From Oscillospiraceae bacterium (lineage in GTDB: Bacteria; Bacillota_A; Clostridia; Oscillospirales; Ruminococcaceae): 64,000 nt of DNA. The position numbers were made by a program, and so were the translations under genes. The stretch spans positions 1 through 64,000 of the forward strand of contig JAFWUX010000234.1 in the NCBI GenBank assembly GCA_017523995.1, read 5' to 3'. The first letter of the stretch is position 1; each line of letters begins with the position of its first letter. Shown in pieces: positions 8,932-17,126 of the stretch. Under the pieces are notes generated by a model. That model searched no databases. It was not told the DNA's origin and was given only the letters and a program-made list of their open reading frames with translations.

Positions 8932-8979
8932 AAAAAGCGCGTATCTGTGTGCATTCGCTCACGGGTACGCGCTTTTTGT
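8932..8979 (+). terminator. terminator after tRNA-Leu
   Basis: AAAAAGCGCGTA (8932-8943) pairs with TACGCGCTTTTT (8966-8977), giving a 12-bp stem ending in T residues. The A-run on the other side means it may also stop minus-strand transcription coming from the dockerin gene. Confidence 0.9.
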
Positions 8980-9000
8980 GTCATTGTTGTGTCATACAGC

Positions 9001-10677
9001 TCAGTTGCTGTAATCCGTATCTGGGATCAGATCAATCAGATTCGCGGAATTCTGAGTTTGGTGAGGACTATTGATGTATGTCACCTGATAAATATCCTTT
9101 GTTCCCGCTGTTGCGGCGGTTTTACGCGTGAAATTAGTAAGGTAGCAGTCATTTACCATGACATTGATCACTGTTTGCATGTTTTCTCGCTTTGTGCAGG
9201 AATAGATCAAAGAGTATGCTGTAGAGATCAGAGCGCAGTGTTCAAAGAATACTCTGGGCGATTCAGCGAAAACATTACCATTATCATGCATTGAAAAGGC
9301 TCCGGTGGAAGAACTTTTGATAACAGAATTTCTGATATTAAACAGCACGCCGTTATTCAGACCGCAAGCTATTGCATTATCTGTTCCGAGCGCAGTGTTT
9401 GTTTTTTCAATATAGCAATCTTCAATAAGCCAGTGCGCATTATCAAATTCAGGGAATTTGCTGCCCTCAGGATGAACGCAGTATCGGCAGTTACTTCCAA
9501 GAATGGTGAGATTTTTCAGTGCCGCGGTTCCCTGCATATTGATCGGCGAAAGCAGTGTTGCGATTGCATTTGGTGTGCTTGCAGGAATTTCCATTTTAAT
9601 AATAACATTTCCATGTCCAAGCAGCGTTGTGTTCGGGGGAATAATATCGCATACATCATACCAATGCTCGGAGCCTGTCAGCGTGGAAAGAAAATCACTC
9701 CCGCCCATTTCGTCTAATATATCGTATGTTCCGCCATAAATGTCAATGACCTTTTCGCTGCTGTCATCTTTCAGCGCTCGAAGGCATGATGTTAATGAGG
9801 AGTAGGTCTTTCCCGTACCGACTTCGTAGTGAGGTATTTCGTTGATATTGTCAAGTTTTCCGATTGTTGATTTCAATGTGAGATCAACCGTAGAATACTT
9901 TACAATACAAATATAATGCGTTGTGTTGTCAAGTTCAAGAATGCCGTCTGAAACATCAGCAGCTTTATAAACACGATCAGGTGTACCGTCTGCTTTGAAT
10001 CCAAAACAGATATTTGCCGCCTGAATATTGTCGCCATACGTGCATTGGATATCGCTTATCATATTATCATAGGCGTCACGTACACGAATCGGATCAGATA
10101 CTTTTGCAATGGAGGAAGCGGAGAGATATGTTTTGTAATTTCCAAGATTTGACGCATTAAAATTTGCCTGCGTCAGAGTAACGTTATCAGTAAACTTGAT
10201 ACTGTCAATTAAATCAACGGTTAATCTGCCCTCTTTTTCAAGAGAGATGCTGTGCATATCCGGAATAGATGAAAACCTGTCATATGCTGCGGTGCTGACA
10301 TTATTACTGATAACGCCGGTCAGTTCCTCCCATGTAGTCGGCGTGCTGGAAAGCGTATTTTTTACATAGTACATCAGGAGATACTGCGCATCTTCAACGG
10401 TAATCGACTTGTCGCCGGAGATATCGGCTGCAAGGGTCTGCGGTTCTGTGAGTCCGGATTCCCGCCCTGCCATAATTCGGACATAGGCATTCAGGGCAAG
10501 CTGTGCATCCGCGACGCTGACAGCGCCGTCGGCGTTAATGTCACCTTTCGCTGCATCCTGATCAGCTTGTACCGCTGCAGCAGAAACCTTTACATACAGT
10601 GTGTCAGCGAATCCTGCACTGACTGATGTCAGCGAAAGAATCGACGCAAAGAGCAAAGCAGTTTTCTTGTATCGCAT
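9001..10677 (-). CDS. secreted beta-helix protein with N-terminal dockerin
   Basis: This protein of about 558 residues starts with a signal peptide (MRYKKTALLFASILSL...). A type I-like dockerin follows at about 43-105, with two calcium loops, GDINADGAVSVADAQ and ADISGDKSITVEDAQ. The rest shows a beta-solenoid pattern in the second half (IIPPNTTLLGHGNVII, ALKNLTILGS, LIEDCYIE, NIRNSVIKSSS), as in pectin-lyase-fold proteins. I cannot assign a lyase or esterase family or see its catalytic residues. The start at 10677 has AGAGGAAC upstream; an earlier ATG lies too close to the promoter. The dockerin at the N-terminus is less usual, and the gene is visibly richer in A/T than its neighbours, which hints at transfer. 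Confidence 0.8.
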   Translation of the reverse strand: MRYKKTALLFASILSLTSVSAGFADTLYVKVSAAAVQADQDAAKGDINADGAVSVADAQLALNAYVRIMAGRESGLTEPQTLAADISGDKSITVEDAQYLLMYYVKNTLSSTPTTWEELTGVISNNVSTAAYDRFSSIPDMHSISLEKEGRLTVDLIDSIKFTDNVTLTQANFNASNLGNYKTYLSASSIAKVSDPIRVRDAYDNMISDIQCTYGDNIQAANICFGFKADGTPDRVYKAADVSDGILELDNTTHYICIVKYSTVDLTLKSTIGKLDNINEIPHYEVGTGKTYSSLTSCLRALKDDSSEKVIDIYGGTYDILDEMGGSDFLSTLTGSEHWYDVCDIIPPNTTLLGHGNVIIKMEIPASTPNAIATLLSPINMQGTAALKNLTILGSNCRYCVHPEGSKFPEFDNAHWLIEDCYIEKTNTALGTDNAIACGLNNGVLFNIRNSVIKSSSTGAFSMHDNGNVFAESPRVFFEHCALISTAYSLIYSCTKRENMQTVINVMVNDCYLTNFTRKTAATAGTKDIYQVTYINSPHQTQNSANLIDLIPDTDYSN

Positions 10678-10733
10678 AAATTGTTCCTCTCTCTCAAAAG
10701 CCAATCGAATCGGCACGTATTATTATAAGAAAT

Positions 10734-10762
10734 ATTATAGCGTTATAAGTGGAAAAAGTCAA
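10734..10762 (-). promoter_or_regulatory. promoter of beta-helix dockerin gene
   Basis: Minus-strand TTGACT (10757-10762), 17-base spacer, TATAAT (10734-10739). Confidence 0.87.
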
Positions 10763-10789
10763 GGCGGTCTTTGAAGCGTTGCGCAGCGT

Positions 10790-11554
10790 TCAATGATCAC
10801 TGCGGCGCCACTGATCGGGCGAGAGACCGGTGTGCTGCTTGAACTGCCGCGAGAAGTGCTCGGGGCTTGCATAGCCGCAGCGGACCGCGATCTCCTCAGC
10901 GTTGAGCTCGGTGCAGTGCAGCAGATTCTTTGCCGCCTCAATGCGGCTGCGGATCACATCCTGCATTGCGGAGACATGGAACGCCTCTTTGTAGATGCGC
11001 TGAAAATAGGATGCGCTGATGTGCAGCGACTCTGCCATCTCCGGCACCGACCAGTCCTTCTGCGGCTGCGCGCCGATCTGCTGCCGGATTGCGACAAGTG
11101 CGCCGAAATAGGGCATCGGCTTCTGTGTCATCAGCGGGATCACCGAATAATCCGTCAGCATGGCGGTCATGAGCGAATTGATGACCGCATCGTTGTTGAA
11201 GCCGCGGAAAAAGGCACTGCAGATCAGTGCGAAATACTGCTCCGGCTTTGCCCAGTCCGGAATCGGGATCGGCTGGTTCAGCGGCAGTCCAAACGATAAA
11301 ATCACCTTCGGCTCGCTCTCAAACTGCACCCAGTCATCGACATAGGGCTCGCCGTCTGCGGCATAATACTGCGGCGCATTTTTGTCATATAATATAAAGG
11401 TGTTCGGTGGATAGGAGCGGATTTCGCCCTGATATTCCAGCCTGCTTTTGCTGCGGACAAGCAGCGCAAGATAGTGCGGATATCCGTCCCTGCGGTCGAT
11501 TACAAAATCGGATTCGTGCTCGTAGCCGAGCCCCATGCAGATAATATTGAACAT
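10790..11554 (-). CDS. AraC-family transcriptional regulator
   Basis: This 254-residue protein has an N-terminal cupin-like effector domain (about 1-140, with PPNTFILYDKNAPQYY) and a C-terminal double helix-turn-helix (about 150-252). The second HTH has the family signature IAVRCGYASPEHFSRQFK. AraC-type proteins with this layout often sense plant sugars and activate glycoside hydrolase genes. It is divergent from the GH26-CE1 gene and the two promoters overlap, so that enzyme is its most likely target. A GTGAGG site precedes the ATG. The effector is unknown; mannose or mannobiose would be a guess from context. Confidence 0.88.
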   Translation of the reverse strand: MFNIICMGLGYEHESDFVIDRRDGYPHYLALLVRSKSRLEYQGEIRSYPPNTFILYDKNAPQYYAADGEPYVDDWVQFESEPKVILSFGLPLNQPIPIPDWAKPEQYFALICSAFFRGFNNDAVINSLMTAMLTDYSVIPLMTQKPMPYFGALVAIRQQIGAQPQKDWSVPEMAESLHISASYFQRIYKEAFHVSAMQDVIRSRIEAAKNLLHCTELNAEEIAVRCGYASPEHFSRQFKQHTGLSPDQWRRSDH

Positions 11555-11593
11555 TTCTGAACCTCACTTTTTATCAAGAAAACCGATATAAAA

Positions 11594-11617
11594 CCGCAGA
11601 TTTCAAATGATTTGCGG
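11594..11617. promoter_or_regulatory. inverted repeat in araC leader, possible operator
   Basis: CCGCA ... TGCGG with partly symmetric AT-rich centre lies about 40 bases upstream of the AraC start codon and about 45 bases upstream of the mannanase -35 region. It is a candidate binding site for the neighbouring regulator, or simply a small leader hairpin. Confidence 0.35.
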
Positions 11618-11649
11618 CTGATTCGGATAGAAAACATCAAGTTAGATTC

Positions 11650-11678
11650 ATTATATATCATTCCGTTCCGATTGTCAA
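11650..11678 (-). promoter_or_regulatory. promoter of AraC regulator
   Basis: Minus-strand TTGACA (11673-11678), 17-base spacer, TATAAT (11650-11655), a full consensus match. It overlaps the plus-strand promoter of the GH26 gene. Confidence 0.88.
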
Positions 11679-11689
11679 GATGCTATAAT
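11661..11689 (+). promoter_or_regulatory. promoter of GH26-CE1 gene, weak -35
   Basis: TATAAT (11684-11689) is preceded by TTCCGT (11661-11666) at 17 bases. The poor -35 box fits an activator-dependent promoter. It is interleaved with the divergent AraC promoter, so RNA polymerase cannot occupy both at once. Confidence 0.65.
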
Positions 11690-11838
11690 GAAAACAAGGA
11701 GTCCGGCTGGAAGCGCCCCACGCAAAGGCGCAGAATCCGGAGCCTGACGGCAAGTGGTATGCTGTGAAATGCAGGCGCGCGCTGCTGATCCCCTTGCAGC
11801 GGCACGGCTTGCCATAGGGAAAAAACGGGAGGATAAAA
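11690..11838 (+). promoter_or_regulatory. structured 150-base leader of GH26-CE1 gene
   Basis: Several complementary segments occur: GCGC/GCGC around an ACGCAAAG loop, GCTGC/GCAGC, and a long-range GGCAAG/CTTGCC pair. The leader ends with ACGGGAGG before the ATG. It could be a regulatory RNA, but I match it to no known class. Confidence 0.35.
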
Positions 11839-14358
11839 ATGAAACAAAAGAGAAGCCTGACATTGCTGCTTGCAGGTGTGCTGGCTGTACTCGCTGTACA
11901 GCCGGTCTCCTGCGCGGCGGCAGATTCCTATGAGTGGGAAGATGGAACGATCTATGATACAGGCACAGAGGTCACGCAGGTTGTCACACTGGAGGGTGCA
12001 AGCGGCGGCAAGGCGGTCAGCCTGCTGGATGCCGGCGACTCCGTGACACTCGATGTCAAGGCGGCTGCGGCGGGCTCCTATACGCTCGGCATCCGCTACA
12101 GTCAGCCCTATGACGAAAAGGGCAAAATGCAGAATGTCCTCATCAACGGCGATTCCGCAGGCACGGTTTCCTGCGATTACACCGGCGAGGGCAAGTTCAA
12201 GACGGCAAACGTCACCGCAGTTCTGAAAGCAGGGTCAAACAAAATTACGATCGAATCATCATGGGGCTGGACCTATCTCGACAGCCTGACCGTCACTGAG
12301 CGCGCATCGTCCGGCACAGCGGTCAGCGCAAAGCTCTCGAATCCGAAGGCGACCGCAGAGGCGCAGTCTTTGTACGCATTCCTCTGCGATACCTACGGCA
12401 AGCATGTCATCTCCGGACAGCAGGAATCGACATGGATGGGCAGCGAGGATTATGAGTTCAACATCATCAAAAATGCGAGCGGCAAAGTCCCTGCGCTGCG
12501 CGGTCTTGACTACATGGGGCAGGATTTCGCCGGATGCAACCGCCGCGCAAAGGCGTGGGCGCAGAAGGGCGGCATCGTGACGATCTGCTGGCACTGCGGC
12601 GACGATTTCAAGGGCAGCCACACGGAAGCGATGAACGCAAATCCGGACTGGTCGAAGATTCTGACGCCCGGCACCAATGAATATAACAAGCTGATCGCCG
12701 GAATGGATCAGGGCGCAAAGGCGCTCAAGGAGCTGCAGGATGCCGGTGTGCCGGTCATCTGGCGCCCGTTCCATGAGTTTGACGGCGCATGGTTCTGGTG
12801 GGGCAAAGGCGGTGCGGAAAACTTCAAAAAGCTCTGGCGCCTGATGTATGACCGCTATACCAATGAATTCGGGCTCAACAATCTGATCTGGAGCCTCGGC
12901 TACTGCGGCGATGTCAAGGGCGGCTGGTATCCGGGCGACGAGTATGTCGATATCATCGGTGCGGATACCTATGTCAACCACACGAATTCGCTGGTCAGCA
13001 TGTATCAGCGGACGGCGGATGTTGCCCAAAAGCCTGTCTGCCTGCACGAAAACGGCGCGATTCCCGATCCGGAGAAGATGAAAGCCGACGGCGCAAAGTG
13101 GCTGTGGTTCATGACATGGCACACTTCGTTCATCGACAGCGACCCGATCAACACCGCATCGTATCTCAAGCAGGTTTACAACAGCGACTATCTGCTCTCG
13201 CTCGATGAGCTGCCGGATGTCTACCATTATGCGGTGAAGGATACGCCGAAGGATGAACCGAAAGATGAGCCGAAGGACGAACCGAAGGACGATCCGGTTC
13301 TGAATGCGGAAAAGGGCGATCTCAACGGCGACGGCAAGCTCGACCGTGCGGACGCTGCCCTGCTTCTGCAGCATCTGCTGACAAAACAGCAGCTTAGCAA
13401 ATCGCAGGCGGCACTTGCCGATCTCGACGGCAACAAGTGCCTGAATGCGGCTGATCTGGCGGCGCTCAAGCAGCTCATCCGCACGCCGAAGCAGCAGCCG
13501 GCGGATCCCCCGAAATCGACATACAAATTCGATCCGGCAAAGCAGTACGCAGAGTATCCGGCAAGCTACCGGAATGCGAACGGCAAGGCGGGCAAAATCG
13601 TCAAGGAGACCTACAACGGCATCAACGGCAGCAATGCGCTGAATGTCTATCTCCCTTACGGCTATGACAGCAATAAGCAGTACAATGTATTCTACTTCAT
13701 GCACGGCATGGGCGACAACGAGGGCACGCTGCTCTATAACAACAACGGCGAATGGCAGCGCGTATTTGACAACATGATCGCAAACGGCGACATTGACCCG
13801 ATGATTATTGTCACACCGACCTTTAACAAGGTCAGCGCGGATACATTCTACAACGCCGAGAACTTCTATAAAGAGTTCCGTGCAAGCGTTGTGCCGTTTG
13901 TGGAAGGCAAATATTCGACCTATGCGAAATCAACCTCTGAAGCCGATCTCAAGGCATCGAGAATGCACCGCGCATACGGCGGCTTCTCGATGGGCAGCGT
14001 CTCGACATGGGCTGTCTTTGAGAACTGCGTAGACATTGTTGCATACTTCATGCCGATGAGCGGCGCGCATCACTGGGGCACCGGCAATCCGGATCCGGCT
14101 GCGCTCGCAAGAGCTGTTGACAAGGCAGGACTGAAAAAGAATCAGTATTTCATCATGTCTGCAACCGGTACTTCCGATTTTGCAATTGACGCGCTCCGTC
14201 CGCAGATTGAGAACATGAAGAAGCTCTCGCAGTTTGAGTATACTTCGGATTTCTCCAAGGGCAACCTGTGGTTTATCCTCGCAAACGGCGGCGGCCATGA
14301 CTGGTATTATGTCCGCCAGTATCTCTACAACTGTTTGCCGTTCTTCTTCCGGCAGTGA
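11839..14358 (+). CDS. cellulosomal GH26 mannanase-dockerin-CE1-type esterase
   Basis: This 839-residue secreted enzyme has a signal peptide (1-28) and a CBM35-like sugar-binding domain (about 30-150). A GH26 barrel (about 160-465) has acid/base Glu313 in WRPFHEFDGAWFWW and nucleophile Glu404 in CLHENGA. A KDEP-repeat linker leads to an internal dockerin (about 491-550, GDLNGDGKLDRADAALLL). The C-terminal esterase domain (about 560-839) has Ser717 in GFSMGS and His820 in GGGHDWYY, as in CE1 esterases. It probably cuts beta-1,4-mannan and removes acyl groups from the same polymer while docked on a scaffoldin. The esterase substrate (acetyl or feruloyl) is inferred from family and context only. 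Confidence 0.92.
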   Translation: MKQKRSLTLLLAGVLAVLAVQPVSCAAADSYEWEDGTIYDTGTEVTQVVTLEGASGGKAVSLLDAGDSVTLDVKAAAAGSYTLGIRYSQPYDEKGKMQNVLINGDSAGTVSCDYTGEGKFKTANVTAVLKAGSNKITIESSWGWTYLDSLTVTERASSGTAVSAKLSNPKATAEAQSLYAFLCDTYGKHVISGQQESTWMGSEDYEFNIIKNASGKVPALRGLDYMGQDFAGCNRRAKAWAQKGGIVTICWHCGDDFKGSHTEAMNANPDWSKILTPGTNEYNKLIAGMDQGAKALKELQDAGVPVIWRPFHEFDGAWFWWGKGGAENFKKLWRLMYDRYTNEFGLNNLIWSLGYCGDVKGGWYPGDEYVDIIGADTYVNHTNSLVSMYQRTADVAQKPVCLHENGAIPDPEKMKADGAKWLWFMTWHTSFIDSDPINTASYLKQVYNSDYLLSLDELPDVYHYAVKDTPKDEPKDEPKDEPKDDPVLNAEKGDLNGDGKLDRADAALLLQHLLTKQQLSKSQAALADLDGNKCLNAADLAALKQLIRTPKQQPADPPKSTYKFDPAKQYAEYPASYRNANGKAGKIVKETYNGINGSNALNVYLPYGYDSNKQYNVFYFMHGMGDNEGTLLYNNNGEWQRVFDNMIANGDIDPMIIVTPTFNKVSADTFYNAENFYKEFRASVVPFVEGKYSTYAKSTSEADLKASRMHRAYGGFSMGSVSTWAVFENCVDIVAYFMPMSGAHHWGTGNPDPAALARAVDKAGLKKNQYFIMSATGTSDFAIDALRPQIENMKKLSQFEYTSDFSKGNLWFILANGGGHDWYYVRQYLYNCLPFFFRQ

Positions 14359-14362
14359 GAGA

Positions 14363-14637
14363 GGTGTCTCCGATGGATATGTAATGGGGCACGCAGGACG
14401 TGCCGCCGAAAGGCTAAAGTCCGAATCATTCAAAATCAGGACTGTAATCCAGTGTCCAGATCGGGAAAACAGAATATAATGAAAGCCGCCAAATCAACGC
14501 AATTACGCGCATTTGGCGGCTTTCTATTATCCATTCATAAAAACGGGATTCCAAAGGGTCACTGACCCTTTGGCGGAGTTTGAGCACAGTTTGCAAAGCA
14601 ATACTGTAAGCCTCATTATAAATCCATCGGAGATACA
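14363..14637 (+). mobile_element. MITE-like element, copy B
   Basis: A 275-bp unit is bounded by GGTGTCTCCGATGGAT (14363) and its imperfect reverse complement ending at about 14637. It aligns to the reverse complement of copy A (60-313) over nearly its whole length, with an extra stretch at about 14581-14610. It fills almost exactly the gap between two convergent genes. The 14-bp stem (14481-14494 with 14511-14524) would terminate transcription from both sides. A second hairpin, CCAAAGGGTC/GACCCTTTGG (14551-14573), differs from copy A by two compensated base pairs. Confidence 0.65.
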
Positions 14638-14641
14638 TCTT

Positions 14642-15553
14642 TCACGAGATGGTCTTGCCCTTTTTGCGGGATTCCTGTTTGACGGGTGTCTCGGTGCCGC
14701 CGCGGTCGGTGAACAGACGGTCATCGTCATCACCCGGTGTGTCATCATCCTCGGGATTTTCCTCGCCGGTCTCCTCATAATAAGGATTGATCACGAATTT
14801 CTGGATCACCGGATAGTGGACAAACATCACAAGATATCCGATGATGCCCGCGGGGAAGAACGGCAGCAGGAACATGAACAGGCTGTTGATCGAGAGCAGC
14901 AGCCACATCAGTCCGAGCATCAGCGCGATGCCTGCCGTTGTGATCAGGCACTCCTTCAGTGACAATCCGACCAGCATAAACGCATTCTTCAGGATTGTTT
15001 TCGGCTTGAGCGTTGTGGCAGCCTGCAGCGCCATGATATAATAGTTCATGAACAGCACCACCGCTGCAACTGCAAGCGATATGCCGTAGACAATGAAGAT
15101 GCCGCGGCGTCCGGTTGCATCTGCATATTCCGGATAAACGAAATATCCGGCGACAACCGAGGCGAGCACAATCGCATCAATGATCCAGTAGAGCAGCGCC
15201 GCGCCGAAGTTCTGCGTAAAGCCCTTTTTGAACTCCTCCCAGAGGAAGAACGCCTTGTCCAGCACGATCAGGCGCATGACACGCGCACATCCGGCAAGCA
15301 GCGGTCCCTCAAGAAAGCACTGCACCGCCAGCAGAAAGATCGTCATGGCATTGGTGAATTTGTTGTCCGTGCTGATATAGACAATGCCTGCCAGCATCAG
15401 CGGAATGTGCAGCAGCGCATGTATCAGGTTGACACTGAGGATTTTGCCGAAGTTCCGGCGGAGCAGCTCCCAGAACCGGAAGAACGGCTTTTTTTTCGGC
15501 GCGTTCGGATCAATACCGGGGCCTGCATTCTGATAGCCTCCAAAGAGACCCAA
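14642..15553 (-). CDS. DUF624-like integral membrane protein
   Basis: This protein of about 303 residues has five to six hydrophobic helices, an N-terminal amphipathic FFRFWELLRRNF segment and a strongly acidic C-terminal tail (about 260-290). The layout and the GPLLAGCARVMR-type segment resemble the YesL/DUF624 family, often found near sugar uptake genes, whose role is not known. A TTG at 15553 is preferred as start because AAAGGA lies 10 bases upstream; a GTG at 15562 would be almost touching that site. It follows the SpoIIM-like gene by about 25 bases and is probably in its operon. Confidence 0.65.
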   Translation of the reverse strand: MGLFGGYQNAGPGIDPNAPKKKPFFRFWELLRRNFGKILSVNLIHALLHIPLMLAGIVYISTDNKFTNAMTIFLLAVQCFLEGPLLAGCARVMRLIVLDKAFFLWEEFKKGFTQNFGAALLYWIIDAIVLASVVAGYFVYPEYADATGRRGIFIVYGISLAVAAVVLFMNYYIMALQAATTLKPKTILKNAFMLVGLSLKECLITTAGIALMLGLMWLLLSINSLFMFLLPFFPAGIIGYLVMFVHYPVIQKFVINPYYEETGEENPEDDDTPGDDDDRLFTDRGGTETPVKQESRKKGKTIS

Positions 15554-15577
15554 AGTGAACACATCCTTTCTGATGGC

Positions 15578-16225
15578 TCAGGCAAGCAGCTTGTCATTGA
15601 GCAGCCAGAGCAGCAGCGTATGCATGCCGGCACTGAGCAGCGCCAGCAGCAGACAGGCGAGCATCGCGCTCAGTCTGTCATCGGGATTTTGTGCGGATTC
15701 TGCCGCGGGTTGTCCGCGCAGCAGATAGCGCGTCATGCGGTTGGAAAGCCGGATCGAATCCCGCACGGCATAGCAGAGCAGCAGCAGGCTGCAGAAGCCA
15801 TAGGGGAGCAGCAGCACCGCGGATATGCAGAGCGCATCCCGAAGCGGATACTGCGTAAAGCATGCTCCTGCTGCGATTCCGAATGCAATGCCGCGTGAGA
15901 GCAGCAACAGCATCGCGAGCGGCTGACCAAAAGCGGAAAGTCCGCTGAGCCAGATTCCGCTCAGCAGAATCAGCAGGGGACAGAGCGCCGTCCGGAGCAC
16001 ATCCCCGAGTGACCTTGCCGCATCTGAGAGCAGCAGCCCCTGCGTCAGCAGAAATTGACCGGCGGAATCCGGTTTTGCACCGTAGAGCAGCGTCCCGAGC
16101 CCGATGCCGAGCATTGACCAGTCCAGCAGCAGACGGATCGGATCCGGCCGCCGGAAAAATGCCTCTCTGAGCAGGCTTGTCCGCGCAGATACGGTGTGAT
16201 AAAGCAAATCGCGCATTGGTTTCAT
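15578..16225 (-). CDS. multi-pass membrane protein, SpoIIM-like
   Basis: This protein of about 215 residues has a basic cytoplasmic N-terminus and about five membrane helices. The pattern GLSAFGQPLAMLLLLSRGIA followed by a glycine/alanine-rich helix and a long Leu-rich helix recalls stage II sporulation protein M, a subunit of the DMP complex that degrades peptidoglycan during engulfment. The similarity is of pattern, not a certain match. The start at 16225 has GGAGGG seven bases upstream; an ATG six bases earlier is too close. It lies 51 bases after proC. Confidence 0.5.
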   Translation of the reverse strand: MKPMRDLLYHTVSARTSLLREAFFRRPDPIRLLLDWSMLGIGLGTLLYGAKPDSAGQFLLTQGLLLSDAARSLGDVLRTALCPLLILLSGIWLSGLSAFGQPLAMLLLLSRGIAFGIAAGACFTQYPLRDALCISAVLLLPYGFCSLLLLCYAVRDSIRLSNRMTRYLLRGQPAAESAQNPDDRLSAMLACLLLALLSAGMHTLLLWLLNDKLLA

Positions 16226-16276
16226 ATGCATCCCTCCGAGATACCTTATGCGGAAGGGATGCAGAATATGCGTTGT

Positions 16277-17092
16277 TTATTTTTTGCGCTCCGCACCTGC
16301 GAGCTCATAGGCGCGCTGTGTGCAGGCGTTGCAGCAGCGATCGACAACTGCGGTCAGTTCGCCCTGATAGAGCTGATCGAGACCTGCAAGCGTTGTGCCG
16401 CCGGGGGAGGAGACCATCTTGATGAGCTCGTCGATCGAGTAACCGGAATCGGTCATCATCTTTGCAGAGCCGATCATCGCCTGCGCAAAGAGACGCAGCG
16501 CTGCGCCTTCATCGAGCCCGTCGGATTTTGCGTAGTCGAGGAAGCCCTTTGCATAGAGATAGAGGAACGCGGGGCTCGAGCTGTTGACAGCGATGATCTC
16601 GCGCATTTTGTCCTCGGGGATTTCCTCCGCGATGCCGCAGGTCGCGAACATCTGCATGGCAAGGCTGAATTCCGGATCGGTGATGCCCTCGCACTTTGCA
16701 AGCGCCGTTGCACCGAGACCGAGCATCAGCGGGGTGTTCGGCATGCAGAGAATGATGCGCGCATCTGCGATGGTGTGGCTGCGGATGAATGAAGCCGGAA
16801 TGCCCGCGCAGATCGAGATAATGACCTGCTCGCTCCGGATTTTGACTGCATCGAGCACACCGCCGAGCACCTGCGGCTTGACCGCAAGCACGAGAAAATC
16901 AACGGTATCGCAGAGCGCCTGTGCGGAATCGCAGGGCTGAATGCCTGCATCTGCGAGCTTTCTGAGCTTTTCCGCATCGGTATCAAAGGCGAAAATCTGC
17001 GTGATTTCGCCGGATTTGCAGAGGTCTGAGGCGGCAATGCCGCGCATCATTGCAGTGCCCATATTGCCGGCACCGAGAAATCCGAGTTTCAT
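16277..17092 (-). CDS. proC: pyrroline-5-carboxylate reductase
   Basis: This 271-residue enzyme reduces 1-pyrroline-5-carboxylate to proline with NAD(P)H, the last step of proline synthesis. The N-terminal Rossmann fold begins GFLGAGNMGTAM. The middle has FLVLAVKPQ and the C-terminal helical dimerisation domain carries the ProC signature region SPGGTTLAGL. Length is normal. It follows the folate transporter gene by 34 bases and may be read from the same transcript. Confidence 0.95.
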   Translation of the reverse strand: MKLGFLGAGNMGTAMMRGIAASDLCKSGEITQIFAFDTDAEKLRKLADAGIQPCDSAQALCDTVDFLVLAVKPQVLGGVLDAVKIRSEQVIISICAGIPASFIRSHTIADARIILCMPNTPLMLGLGATALAKCEGITDPEFSLAMQMFATCGIAEEIPEDKMREIIAVNSSSPAFLYLYAKGFLDYAKSDGLDEGAALRLFAQAMIGSAKMMTDSGYSIDELIKMVSSPGGTTLAGLDQLYQGELTAVVDRCCNACTQRAYELAGAERKK

Positions 17093-17126
17093 AATTGTGA
17101 TTCTCCTGTATTGAGATAGATTTGGT

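Noticed and set aside
11690..11838. Cyclic di-GMP-I riboswitch before the mannanase gene
   Set aside because: Only an ACGCAAAG segment is similar; the two conserved stems, tetraloop and receptor are not found, so it is listed only as a leader of unknown class.
16229..16243. CTCCGAGATACC as a third copy of the MITE-like terminal repeat
   Set aside because: The match is only partial, and no internal hairpin or second end follows; it overlaps the ribosome site of the SpoIIM-like gene.
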